A DNA stretch of 64,000 bases from an uncultured Pelagibacteraceae bacterium (GTDB lineage: Bacteria; Pseudomonadota; Alphaproteobacteria; Pelagibacterales; Pelagibacteraceae): positions 19,140 to 83,139 of the forward strand of contig CACKOU010000004.1 of NCBI GenBank assembly GCA_902601895.1, in the 5' to 3' direction. How positions within the stretch are numbered: the stretch's first letter is position 1; each line of letters starts with the position of its first letter. Positions 41,872 to 50,756 of this stretch are shown in pieces. The translations under genes and the position numbers were made by a program. A model generated the notes under the pieces. It was not told the DNA's origin, ran no database searches, and worked only from the letters and a program-made list of their open reading frames with translations.

Positions 41872-44339
41872 TTCTTAAAATCTTTATTATTTAAAGGTTT
41901 TTCTAATACCTCAACTGGATATTTTTGTTTTTCAATTTCAATATATATATTTTTGTCTTTTAATGTTTCAACTGTATTTCCAGAATTGACATATCCAAAA
42001 GAAAGATTCTTATCATAACAAAAAGAATAATTTCCTGATGTTGTTCTTCCAATAATTTTATTATCCATATAAATAGGTTCTTCATGTAGTAAAAGTGGCT
42101 CTCCAGGTTTGCTGTCTTTAAGAGTAAACATCATCATCCTTTTATCTAATTTTTGGTCTTTAATTTTTAATAGAGCATCTTTTCCAATAAAATTTACATT
42201 TTTCTTATAACTAATTGCAAATTGTAAACCTGCTTGATACTGATTTTCTTCTGGTGAAATATCATGTCCCCAGTGAACAAATCCACTTTCCATTCTCATA
42301 ATATCCATTGCATGCATTCCACAATGAGATAATCCAAAATTTTTTCCCTCTTCAATCAGAATTTCATACAAATCTTTTGCGGAGCTGCTGTCAACATAAA
42401 GTTCAAAGCCAATTTCACCAACATAAGATAATCGTTGAGACCATACTTTTATCTCTTTTGGTTTTCCCCAAGGAGTATTTGAGTCAAATATATTTATAAA
42501 TTTTCCTGTTCCGAATTTAAAATTTTCATTGCTGAAATCATCTTTGCAAATTTTTGAGATCATTTCTCTACTCTTTGGACCAAATAATCCTAAACAACAA
42601 AATTCTTCAGTAACATCAGAGAATTCTACATCTTTATCTAAATATTTTAATATATGATATTTATCATGTTCTCTTGTTGCTGCTGAACTTACAATCCTAA
42701 AATAGTTTTTATCTATACATACGACTGTTAAATCTGTCTCTATTCCACCATCTTCATTTAACATATGAGTATAAGTTGTTTTTCCAATTTCGTTTTTAAT
42801 ATTTGCAGTACATAACTTTTGTAATTCTTGGTGTGTTTTTTCACCTTTCAAGTCAAATTTTGAAAATGTTGAAAAATCAAATAATCCAACATTCTTCCTA
42901 GCATTTAAAGTCTCATGTTTTGCCGATGGATACCAATTTTGATAATTAAAACTATATTCGTATTTAGGGTACTTGCTATTCAAAGAATACCACATTGGTC
43001 TTTCAAATCCTCCTGCAACTCCAAAACAAGCTCCTGCATTTTTTAATTCATTATGATAAGGCAAAAGTTTTTGATTTCTTGATGTGTTATGTTGTTTATA
43101 TGGCCAGTGCATTCCATACAAATCACCTAATGTTTCTGTCACCCTTTCTATTATAAAGTTTTTTGAAGAGTGGAACTTTTGAAACCTTTTAATATCTAGT
43201 GAAAATAAATCTTCATTAATATGTCCATTCATCATCCATTCAGCTGTTACTCTGCCCGCTCCTCCTGAACTAGCAATTCCAATGCTATTAAAACCACAAC
43301 ATGTATATAAATTTTTAACTTCTGGAGTTTCACCTAATAAATATTGAGTATCAGGGGTAAAGGACTCTGGACCTGAGAAAAATTTTCTTATTCCTGCGCT
43401 TTCCAACATTGGTAATCTATGAAATGATTTTTCTAAATATGGTTCAAAGTGATCAAAGTCATCTGGTAGTTCACCAAATGAAAAATCATCAGGCACTCTT
43501 CCAGTTTCTTTAAATGCTGGTTTTGCGTTTGGCTCAAAAATACCAACAAGCATTTTACCAGCATCCTCTTTTAAATATAAACATGCATTATAATCTCTTA
43601 AAACAGGAAGATTTTTAGGTAAATCTTTCATTGGCTCAGTAATTATATAAAAATGTTCATTAGGGTATAAAGGAACACTTACATCAATTTCTTCACCTAA
43701 TTGTCTAGACCACATTCCTGTTGCCATCACTACATACTCACAATTTATGATACCTTTATCAGTTTCAACACCATTAATTCTTGAATTTTTAATTAGAATT
43801 TTTTTTACAGGGGTTTTTTCAAAAATCTTTGCACCCTCTATTCTTGCTGCTTTTGCAAGCACATTAGTTACTCCGACTGGGTCAGCCTGGCCGTCTTTTG
43901 GCATATATACTCCACCTACAATATCTTCACTATGTAATACTGGATATAATTCCTTCAAACGTTTTTTATCCAAAACTTCAACTTCGACATCTGAAAGTTG
44001 TGCTGTTGTCGCTTGTCTTAGTAATTCTTGCATTCTCTCTTTGGTTGATGCAACCGTGATTGCCCCGTTCTGTTTAAGTCCTGTCGACAAACCTGTGGTT
44101 TTTTCTAATTCTTTATAAAGATCTAGAGAGTATTTTCTTATTTTTGTAATTGTTGATGATGCACCTAATTGACCAACTAACCCTGCTGCATGCCATGTAG
44201 TACCTGAAGTTAGCTGATCTCTTTCAAGCAATACAACATCTTTCCAACCAAATTTTGCAAGATGGTAAGCGCAAGAAGTTCCAGCAACACCTCCACCAAT
44301 TACAACAACTTTACAGCTATCTGGTAAGGACTTATTCAT
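41868..44339 (-). CDS. Dimethylglycine/sarcosine dehydrogenase-like flavoprotein with GcvT domain
   Basis: 823 residues. The N-terminal FAD site VVVIGGGVAGTSCAYHLAKFGW and LTSGTTWHAAGLVGQLG (His for covalent flavin) begin a DAO-type oxidase domain to about residue 390. A linker FAO_M region around 400-470 (NWYPSAKHETLNARKNVGLFDFSTFSKFDLKG) is followed by a GcvT-type folate-binding domain to the end. It oxidatively demethylates N-methyl amino compounds, passing the one-carbon unit to tetrahydrofolate. It lies 3 bases after alanine dehydrogenase in an operon with the class III aminotransferase. Confidence 0.9.
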   Translation of the reverse strand: MNKSLPDSCKVVVIGGGVAGTSCAYHLAKFGWKDVVLLERDQLTSGTTWHAAGLVGQLGASSTITKIRKYSLDLYKELEKTTGLSTGLKQNGAITVASTKERMQELLRQATTAQLSDVEVEVLDKKRLKELYPVLHSEDIVGGVYMPKDGQADPVGVTNVLAKAARIEGAKIFEKTPVKKILIKNSRINGVETDKGIINCEYVVMATGMWSRQLGEEIDVSVPLYPNEHFYIITEPMKDLPKNLPVLRDYNACLYLKEDAGKMLVGIFEPNAKPAFKETGRVPDDFSFGELPDDFDHFEPYLEKSFHRLPMLESAGIRKFFSGPESFTPDTQYLLGETPEVKNLYTCCGFNSIGIASSGGAGRVTAEWMMNGHINEDLFSLDIKRFQKFHSSKNFIIERVTETLGDLYGMHWPYKQHNTSRNQKLLPYHNELKNAGACFGVAGGFERPMWYSLNSKYPKYEYSFNYQNWYPSAKHETLNARKNVGLFDFSTFSKFDLKGEKTHQELQKLCTANIKNEIGKTTYTHMLNEDGGIETDLTVVCIDKNYFRIVSSAATREHDKYHILKYLDKDVEFSDVTEEFCCLGLFGPKSREMISKICKDDFSNENFKFGTGKFINIFDSNTPWGKPKEIKVWSQRLSYVGEIGFELYVDSSSAKDLYEILIEEGKNFGLSHCGMHAMDIMRMESGFVHWGHDISPEENQYQAGLQFAISYKKNVNFIGKDALLKIKDQKLDKRMMMFTLKDSKPGEPLLLHEEPIYMDNKIIGRTTSGNYSFCYDKNLSFGYVNSGNTVETLKDKNIYIEIEKQKYPVEVLEKPLNNKDFKN

Positions 44340-44342
44340 AAA

Positions 44343-45461
44343 TTAATTTGATATTAATTGATTTGCTGAAACATAATTATATCCAAATGAGTCTGCAACA
44401 GCTTTATGTGTCACGTTTCCTTTAAATATGTTTAAACCTTGTAGAAAATTAGAGTCATTATTTAAGGCTTTAACATAACCATCATTTGCTAAAGTTATCA
44501 GAAAAGGTAATGTAGCTTTATTAAGAGCTATAGTAGAGGTTCTTGGTACTCCACCAGGCATATTTGCTACACAATAATGAACAATATCATCAATAATAAA
44601 AGTTGGTTCTGCAAAAGTAGTTGGTTTACTAGTCTCAACACATCCACCTTGATCTATAGCAACATCAACAATAACAGACCCTCTTTTCATCTTTTTTAAC
44701 ATATTTTTTTTAATTAGTTTAGGAGTTTCAGTGCCAGGTATCAAAACTCCACCAACTAATAAATCACACTCAGAGATTAACTTTTCTAAATCAGTTTTAT
44801 CACTTAAATTTGGTATTATTTTATCTCCAAATATTTTGCTCAGTTCATTTAATCTTTTTTCAGATTTATCTATTATATTTACCTTGGCTTTCATGCCCGT
44901 TGCTATTATCGCAGCATTTTCACCTACAACTCCACCACCGAGTATAACTACATTACCTGGATCGACTCCTGGAGCACCACCTAGCAAAAGACCACGTCCT
45001 TTTTGATTTTTTTCTAAACAATGCGCACCTGCCTGAACTGACATTCTTCCAGCAACCGCACTCATTGGAGCAAGTAAAGGAAGTCTTCCATTATTATCTG
45101 TAACAGTTTCATAAGCGATACATATTGATTTGCTATCTATTAAGCCTTTAGTCAATTCTTTTGCTGCAGCTAGATGAAGATAAGTGAAAACAATTTGATT
45201 TTCTCTTATCATTTTTACTTCACTAGATTGAGGTTCTTTTACTTTTACAATGATATCTGAATCGTTAAATATATCTTCAGCTGAATTAACTATTTTTGCG
45301 CCACTTGAAACATAATGATTATTTTCAAACCCTGCTTCAAAACCTCCATTATTTTCAATTAAAACTTCATGGCCAATAGAAGTTAGAGTTTTTACACTTT
45401 CGGGAGTAAGTCCAATTCTATTTTCCTGAGGCTTTATTTCTTTTGGAACCCCTATTTTCAT
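44343..45461 (-). CDS. ald: Alanine dehydrogenase
   Basis: 372 residues. MKIGVPKEIKPQENRIGLTPESVKTL, YLHLAAAKELTKGLI with the catalytic His, PMSAVAGRMSVQAGAHCLEK, VVILGGGVVGENAAIIATGMKA for NAD, and VVDVAIDQGGCVETSKPTTF are diagnostic. It interconverts alanine and pyruvate plus ammonium. Paired with the aminotransferase upstream (9-base gap) it would recycle the pyruvate acceptor and release ammonium, as in taurine dissimilation. Confidence 0.96.
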   Translation of the reverse strand: MKIGVPKEIKPQENRIGLTPESVKTLTSIGHEVLIENNGGFEAGFENNHYVSSGAKIVNSAEDIFNDSDIIVKVKEPQSSEVKMIRENQIVFTYLHLAAAKELTKGLIDSKSICIAYETVTDNNGRLPLLAPMSAVAGRMSVQAGAHCLEKNQKGRGLLLGGAPGVDPGNVVILGGGVVGENAAIIATGMKAKVNIIDKSEKRLNELSKIFGDKIIPNLSDKTDLEKLISECDLLVGGVLIPGTETPKLIKKNMLKKMKRGSVIVDVAIDQGGCVETSKPTTFAEPTFIIDDIVHYCVANMPGGVPRTSTIALNKATLPFLITLANDGYVKALNNDSNFLQGLNIFKGNVTHKAVADSFGYNYVSANQLISN

Positions 45462-45470
45462 AGAATTAAA

Positions 45471-46814
45471 TTAGTTTTTTTTACTTTTTGAATAGTTTGT
45501 TATACCTGTTCTTAGTTTCTCAATAATTTCGTCAATATGTTTTTTTTCACATATAAACATTGGAGCTATAATTAAACAATCTCCTGTAGCTTTAAAGTTA
45601 ACTCCTGCATCATAACAGTGCTTGAAACATGTAAATCCTGCTGCCCCAGGTTTTTTATGCATTTTAATATCTATACCACCCATCATTCCATAGCCTCTAA
45701 TATTATCGACTACATCAATATCTTTTAAAGACATTAAACCTTCTTGGAAATATGGTGATAAATTTTTTGCCCTATTAAATATATCATCTTTTTCAAAAAT
45801 ATCCTGCACTGCCAAACCTGCTGCCACTGAAACTGGAATACCTGAATAAGTATAACCATGAAAAAGTTCTATTGTTCCTTTTGGAGATCCGTCCATTACC
45901 GTATCGTAAATTTCTTCTTTACATGCAACAGCACCTAATGGACTTATTCCGTTTGTTGTTGCTTTAGCCATTGTTATAATATCTGGAGTAACGCCATACT
46001 CTTGTGATGCAAATGGTGACCCTGTTCTTCCCCATCCAGTGATAACTTCATCAAAAACTAGTAATATACCATGTTTATCACATATCTCTCTTAGTCTTTG
46101 TAAATAACCTTTTGGTGGAACTAAAGTTCCTGTTGATCCAGCAATTGGCTCAACTATACAAGCTGCTATATTTTCTGAACCAAAATTTGTACATATTCTT
46201 TCAAGATCTTCTGCCATTTCTGCTCCGGTTTCTGGTTGACCTGAAACAAATTTATGTTCTGGTAAATGTGTATGTCTCATATGAAGAACACCTGGCATCA
46301 AAACATTCGCAAAAGTTTTCACGTTATTAATCATTCCACCAACTGATGTAGCTCCAATATTCATTCCGTGATATCCTCTTTCTCTTCCAACAAACCTAAA
46401 TCTATGTCCTTCACCTCTTGCTTTATGATATGCAACTGCGATTTTAATTGCAGTCTCTACAGCTGTAGATCCACAGATTGTATAAAAAATTCTATTTAAA
46501 TTTCCTGGCGTATGTTTAGAAATTTTAGTTGCAAGTTCAAATGAACCACCAAAACCTTGTTGAAATGGTTGAGCATAATCTAATTTTTTTAATTGATTTG
46601 TAATTGCATTAATTATTTCTTCTCTTCCGTGTCCTAAAGGATTACAAAATAATCCCGAGCTTGCATCTATCTGAGTTTGACCTTGGTGATTTTTTAAATA
46701 AACACCTTTTGCTTCTACAATTAATCTTGGAGATTCTTTAAAATCTCTATTAGATGTAAATGGCATCCAATGTTCATTTAAAGAGTTTGGTATTTGAGGT
46801 TTTTCTGAACTCAT
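45471..46814 (-). CDS. tpa: Class III PLP aminotransferase, taurine:pyruvate aminotransferase-like
   Basis: The track starts at 46832. I prefer the ATG at 46814 (MSSEKPQIPNSLNEHWMPFTSNRDF), which matches typical family starts. Features are SSGLFCNPLGHGREEI, YHGMNIGATSVGG, LLVFDEVITGWGRTGSPFA and TMAKATTNGISPLGAV with the PLP lysine. The family includes beta-alanine-, taurine- and omega-amine:pyruvate aminotransferases. Adjacent tau-type transporter and alanine dehydrogenase genes favour taurine. The product would be sulfoacetaldehyde plus alanine. Confidence 0.85.
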   Translation of the reverse strand: MSSEKPQIPNSLNEHWMPFTSNRDFKESPRLIVEAKGVYLKNHQGQTQIDASSGLFCNPLGHGREEIINAITNQLKKLDYAQPFQQGFGGSFELATKISKHTPGNLNRIFYTICGSTAVETAIKIAVAYHKARGEGHRFRFVGRERGYHGMNIGATSVGGMINNVKTFANVLMPGVLHMRHTHLPEHKFVSGQPETGAEMAEDLERICTNFGSENIAACIVEPIAGSTGTLVPPKGYLQRLREICDKHGILLVFDEVITGWGRTGSPFASQEYGVTPDIITMAKATTNGISPLGAVACKEEIYDTVMDGSPKGTIELFHGYTYSGIPVSVAAGLAVQDIFEKDDIFNRAKNLSPYFQEGLMSLKDIDVVDNIRGYGMMGGIDIKMHKKPGAAGFTCFKHCYDAGVNFKATGDCLIIAPMFICEKKHIDEIIEKLRTGITNYSKSKKN

Positions 46815-47005
46815 GAATATATATAGATTCATAGACTAATTATACAAATTAACCAGTATATTTTAGTCATACTTGCTATGTTAAATGACCGCAACTATAG
46901 GTTGTAACTTATGACTTTTGATGCCTGTGCAATTTATTCATCATTTACTTAAAAGAAAATTTAAACTTAAATATCAATAATTAAATTTAATTAACAGGAG
47001 ATGAA

Positions 47006-47947
47006 ATGAAAAAAATAATTAGTTTCATTTTAGGAAGTTTATTTGCTCTAAATTTAACAATCACAGCAGCAAACACTGCTGCGAACGAAGTTAGAGTTGC
47101 ATACTTTCTAGAGTGGCCAAGTCCAAATTTAGAGGACATGCAAAAAAAAAATTTTGCTAAAGCTTTAGGAGTTCCAGTAAAATGGACAAACTTCACAAAT
47201 GGTGGAGCAATGACAGATGCAATGTTAGCAGGAGATATTGATATTTCTTACTCACAAGGTTTAGTACCATTTATTAATGCTGTAAAATCAAATGCACCTA
47301 TCAAATTAGTTGATATTGCAATGGAATACGGAATGGGTGGAACAACTTGTGTAACATCTAATGCATCAGGAATAACAAAAGCGAACGCAACAGAATTAGA
47401 GGGTAAAAAAGTTGCTGTTCCGTTAGGAACTATGGCTGAGTACGTTTTCGACGAAAGTATGAAAGTTGTCGGAGCTGATAGAAGCAAAATGGATATTATT
47501 CAAATGGACCCTGAAGAAGGTGCGGCTGCATTAGTAAGTGGAGATGTAGTAATGGCATGTCTATTTGGTGGTAATTCTATCAAAGCTGCAGTTGCTGTAG
47601 GATCAAGACTTTTAACTGTTCAAGAAGCAAGAGATGCAGGTATTTTAGGAATAGATATTACATCTGTAACAGACAAGTTTATGAAGGAAAATCCTGGAAT
47701 GTTGAGAACTTTTATTGAAGTAACTCATGAAGCAAATGAAAGATATAGAAATGGAAAAAGTGATATGAATTCTATGTCAAAAGCTTCAGAGATGAAAATT
47801 GCTGATATGAAAGACACTTTAAGTGGTTTCAAATTCTTAACTCCAGAAGAAACTAAAAAATCTATGGAAAGCGGAAACTTAGATGCATTCTTAAAAGGAA
47901 TGGGAACTCCAGGTGGAGCAGTAGACACTAGTTTCTTACCTTTATAA
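47006..47947 (+). CDS. tauA: Taurine-type ABC transporter substrate-binding protein
   Basis: 313 residues with a signal peptide (MKKIISFILGSLFALNLTITAANTAA) and ribosome site ACAGGAG. RVAYFLEWPSPNLEDMQ, NFTNGGAMTDAMLAGDIDISYSQGLVPFINAVKSNAPIKLVDIAMEYGMGGTTCV and ELEGKKVAVPLGTMAEYVFDE match the NitT/TauT SBP family, tauA branch. The ligand is probably taurine because of the divergent tpa-ald operon. A terminator-like hairpin follows before tauB. Confidence 0.88.
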   Translation: MKKIISFILGSLFALNLTITAANTAANEVRVAYFLEWPSPNLEDMQKKNFAKALGVPVKWTNFTNGGAMTDAMLAGDIDISYSQGLVPFINAVKSNAPIKLVDIAMEYGMGGTTCVTSNASGITKANATELEGKKVAVPLGTMAEYVFDESMKVVGADRSKMDIIQMDPEEGAAALVSGDVVMACLFGGNSIKAAVAVGSRLLTVQEARDAGILGIDITSVTDKFMKENPGMLRTFIEVTHEANERYRNGKSDMNSMSKASEMKIADMKDTLSGFKFLTPEETKKSMESGNLDAFLKGMGTPGGAVDTSFLPL

Positions 47948-47966
47948 TTTAAAGATTAGAATAATT

Positions 47967-48000
47967 AAATAGGCGCCAATTTTATTGGTGCCTATTTTTT
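47967..48000 (+). terminator. Intrinsic terminator or attenuator between tauA and tauB
   Basis: A 14-bp stem AAATAGGCGCCAAT/ATTGGTGCCTATTT with a TTT loop is followed by a run of T. It lies inside the apparent tauA-tauB-tauC operon, so it probably limits read-through and keeps the binding protein in excess of the permease and ATPase. Confidence 0.85.
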
Positions 48001-48029
48001 TAAGTAAATATTTTATATAAAGTCAGCTA

Positions 48030-48827
48030 ATGAGTGATTTGATATCTCAAAATCTAAACATGATTTTCAAAACTCCAAAAGGAGAGACAGTTCATGCTTT
48101 AAAAGATTTAAATTTCAAATTAAAAAAAGGAGAACTTCTAACAGTACTTGGGCCTTCTGGTTGTGGAAAAACAACTTTGTTAAATATTGCAGCTGGTTTC
48201 TTAAGACCAACATCTGGAAATATAACTTTGAATGGTAAAGAAATTGATGGACCTGGAGTTGAAAGAGGCATGGTTTTTCAACAAGGTGCATTATTTGAAT
48301 GGTTGACTGTTGCGGAGAACGTAAACTTTGGTCTTAGAATGAAAAAAAAAGATCCTATAGAAACTTCAAAAAAAGTTGATGAGTGGTTGGAAATTGTTGG
48401 CTTAAAAGGATTTGGAAATACCCCAACATATCAATTATCTGGAGGAATGCAGCAAAGAGTAGCTCTTGCAAGGTGTTTAATCAATGATCCTGATTTGATT
48501 TTAATGGATGAGCCTTTAGGTGCTCTTGATGCTTTAACAAGAGAAAAAATGCAATCTTTAGTTTTGAAAATATGGAAGGAAACTGGAAAAACAATTATTT
48601 TAATTACGCACTCAGTTGAGGAAGCACTGCTGCTTGGTGAAAGGTTGTACGTAATGGCACCAAGACCAGGCAGGATACATAAAGAATATAATCTTCCATT
48701 TGCAGAGATGGGATTAAAAGAAGATTTAAGAGAAATAAAAAAAAATAAAGATTTTTCATCAAAAAGAGAAGAAATTTTATCCATGATTTGGAACATGGAG
48801 GAAGAAATTATGGGAAAAGAAAATTAA
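48030..48827 (+). CDS. tauB: Taurine-type ABC transporter ATP-binding protein
   Basis: 265 residues. Walker A GPSGCGKTT, Q-loop MVFQQGALFEWLTVAENV, signature LSGGMQQRVALARCL and Walker B LILMDEPLGALDALTREKMQ are present. The ERGMVFQ spacing and EWLTVAENVNFG are TauB/SsuB-like. The stop abuts the start of the permease gene. Confidence 0.92.
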   Translation: MSDLISQNLNMIFKTPKGETVHALKDLNFKLKKGELLTVLGPSGCGKTTLLNIAAGFLRPTSGNITLNGKEIDGPGVERGMVFQQGALFEWLTVAENVNFGLRMKKKDPIETSKKVDEWLEIVGLKGFGNTPTYQLSGGMQQRVALARCLINDPDLILMDEPLGALDALTREKMQSLVLKIWKETGKTIILITHSVEEALLLGERLYVMAPRPGRIHKEYNLPFAEMGLKEDLREIKKNKDFSSKREEILSMIWNMEEEIMGKEN

Positions 48828-50753
48828 ATGTTTACTCAAATAATAACAATATTAATTCTCGTATCAATCATCGGGTGCATACTTTATGGAAGGCGTTTGA
48901 TAAAAACTGAAAAAGTAGATGCAGTTTTTGGAAATCCAGAGAGAGCAAAAGGTGGAACTCATTGGATAATTGTCGGAAGCAGTGCAATATTATTAGTTTG
49001 GCTTTATTATTCTTGGGATATTGCAAAAGGATTTTATCCAAAATCAGCAAATGAATTATGTCAGGTCGCAAAAATAAATGAGTCTTTACTAGGATTAAAA
49101 TATCAATTTCCAATTGAAGAAAGAGAATTCAAAAGTACTTCTATAATAAAAATAGAAAATAAAAATCTTAAAAAAATAAGTTTAGAAATTCAAAATTCGC
49201 CAGATTTGAGCAACATACAGAAAACTGCGTTAGTTGGTTTTATTAATAAAACAAACAAATTAATTCCATTACTCACTAACGATAATCTAATGGAGATTAA
49301 CACAAAAATTAAAATAGATGAGATGACTGATGAAATTAGATTGTTAAGCACTAATTTTCAAAAGAAAGATTATCCATTTGAAACACCAGAGCAAAAAAAT
49401 GAAAGACAAAAAGCAATTGCTGAGCAAGGAAGCTGGGGTATAGTAACTGTAAGTGCCGGAACTGGATCAATAGAAAACACTATTGAAGTACCTTTAGTGC
49501 CTGAAACAGATAGAGGGTTAAAATTTCACGCTGCGGCTGAACAATTAAAAAAAATTAATGATAAATTTTTTAAATTAAGAAACCATAATCCTCAATTCAA
49601 AAATGCAATAAAAGAACTTAAAACAGAGATAAAATTATATAGAAAAAATTTAGATGACACTGAGGAAGTGGCATCTACTTACGCAAAAAACATTGTAAAA
49701 ATTGCAAGAAGAATTGAATTTGCAAGTATTTATCCTCCAAATGCTCTTAATGAAATGCAAAATGCAATTATTGAATTTGATAATCTTCAAAAAACTGAGC
49801 AAGGGGGTTTAAGACTAATTGATATTCTTTTATTCCCTGCAGGAACTATCGTTGCAAGTGGTCCTAGTTGTTCTGAGCAAGGTTCGGGTAGATGGTTACC
49901 AAAACCCTCGGATACACTTAATAAATTTATTTTAATGTCTAAGCCAAGTGTAGGTTACAAAAATATCCCACTTCTTTGGATTGATATGATGGATGTAAGC
50001 CAGATAATTGGCTTTATATTGCCGGATTGGATAGCAGATGTTTTGCCTGGAGAATATCCGGTTCACACTAAAGATGGTGTAGTTAAGCAAAATTTTAAAG
50101 GTAAAGTTTTAAAAATTGTTACAGGTGATTTTAAATTATTTAAAATTCCTGTTCCATATGGTCATATTTGGGATTCATTTTTAAGAGTTTTTCTTGGATT
50201 AGTTTTTGGGATATTGATTGGTGTACCATTAGGACTTTTCATGGGCTTAAATAGATTTGCTAAAGGTTTCTTTGATCCATTAATTGAACTTTATAGACCA
50301 GTACCTCCTCTTGCATGGGCTCCTTTAATAATCTCGGTTTTAGGGATTGATAATACTGGAAAAGTATTTTTATTATTTATGGTTTCATTATCTATAATGA
50401 TTATTTCGGCCAGAGCCGGAGCATCGGGCACGCAGTTATCTAAAATTCATGCTGCACATTCTCTTGGTGCTTCTAAAAGACAAATACTTAGATATGTTAT
50501 TTTTCCAAATTCTTTACCTGAAATTTTAACAGGTATTAGAGTAGCTGTTGGTATGTGCTGGGGTACTTTAGTTGCAGCAGAATTTTTAGCAGGTACAACT
50601 GGAATTGGATTTGTTGAAAATGTTGCCAAAAAGTATTTTCAATATGAAGTAATTTGGATCACAATTTTTATAATGGGTATGTTGGGTCTTCTTTTTGACG
50701 TAACTTTGAGAAAAATTATAGATAAGACGATACCTTGGAGAGGCAAAGGTTAA
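48828..50753 (+). CDS. tauC: TauC-type ABC permease with large inserted soluble domain
   Basis: 641 residues, more than double the usual ~260. Two helices (about 4-22 and 46-63) open the protein, then a hydrophilic, coiled-coil-like region runs from about 70 to 435. The standard permease domain is C-terminal from about residue 445 (HIWDSFLRVFLGLVFGILIGVPLGLFMG, the EAA-like AHSLGASKRQILRYVIFPNSLPEILTGIRVAVG). The inserted part likely lies in the periplasm, facing the binding protein. It resembles no domain I know. It is a genuine fusion in frame with no sign of frameshift. Confidence 0.85.
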   Translation: MFTQIITILILVSIIGCILYGRRLIKTEKVDAVFGNPERAKGGTHWIIVGSSAILLVWLYYSWDIAKGFYPKSANELCQVAKINESLLGLKYQFPIEEREFKSTSIIKIENKNLKKISLEIQNSPDLSNIQKTALVGFINKTNKLIPLLTNDNLMEINTKIKIDEMTDEIRLLSTNFQKKDYPFETPEQKNERQKAIAEQGSWGIVTVSAGTGSIENTIEVPLVPETDRGLKFHAAAEQLKKINDKFFKLRNHNPQFKNAIKELKTEIKLYRKNLDDTEEVASTYAKNIVKIARRIEFASIYPPNALNEMQNAIIEFDNLQKTEQGGLRLIDILLFPAGTIVASGPSCSEQGSGRWLPKPSDTLNKFILMSKPSVGYKNIPLLWIDMMDVSQIIGFILPDWIADVLPGEYPVHTKDGVVKQNFKGKVLKIVTGDFKLFKIPVPYGHIWDSFLRVFLGLVFGILIGVPLGLFMGLNRFAKGFFDPLIELYRPVPPLAWAPLIISVLGIDNTGKVFLLFMVSLSIMIISARAGASGTQLSKIHAAHSLGASKRQILRYVIFPNSLPEILTGIRVAVGMCWGTLVAAEFLAGTTGIGFVENVAKKYFQYEVIWITIFIMGMLGLLFDVTLRKIIDKTIPWRGKG

Positions 50754-50756
50754 TCC

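Noticed and set aside
43747-44118. 123-residue ORF antisense to the dimethylglycine dehydrogenase-like gene
   Set aside because: It lies wholly inside a well-supported gene and its translation has no family features. The same reasoning removes the other antisense track ORFs (for example 48431-48796, 57693-58163 and 8329-8667).
46833-47005. Riboswitch in the tpa-tauA divergent region
   Set aside because: It has a short CAAC/GTTG arm near 46893 but no ordered conserved elements of any known class. It is more likely simple promoter space.
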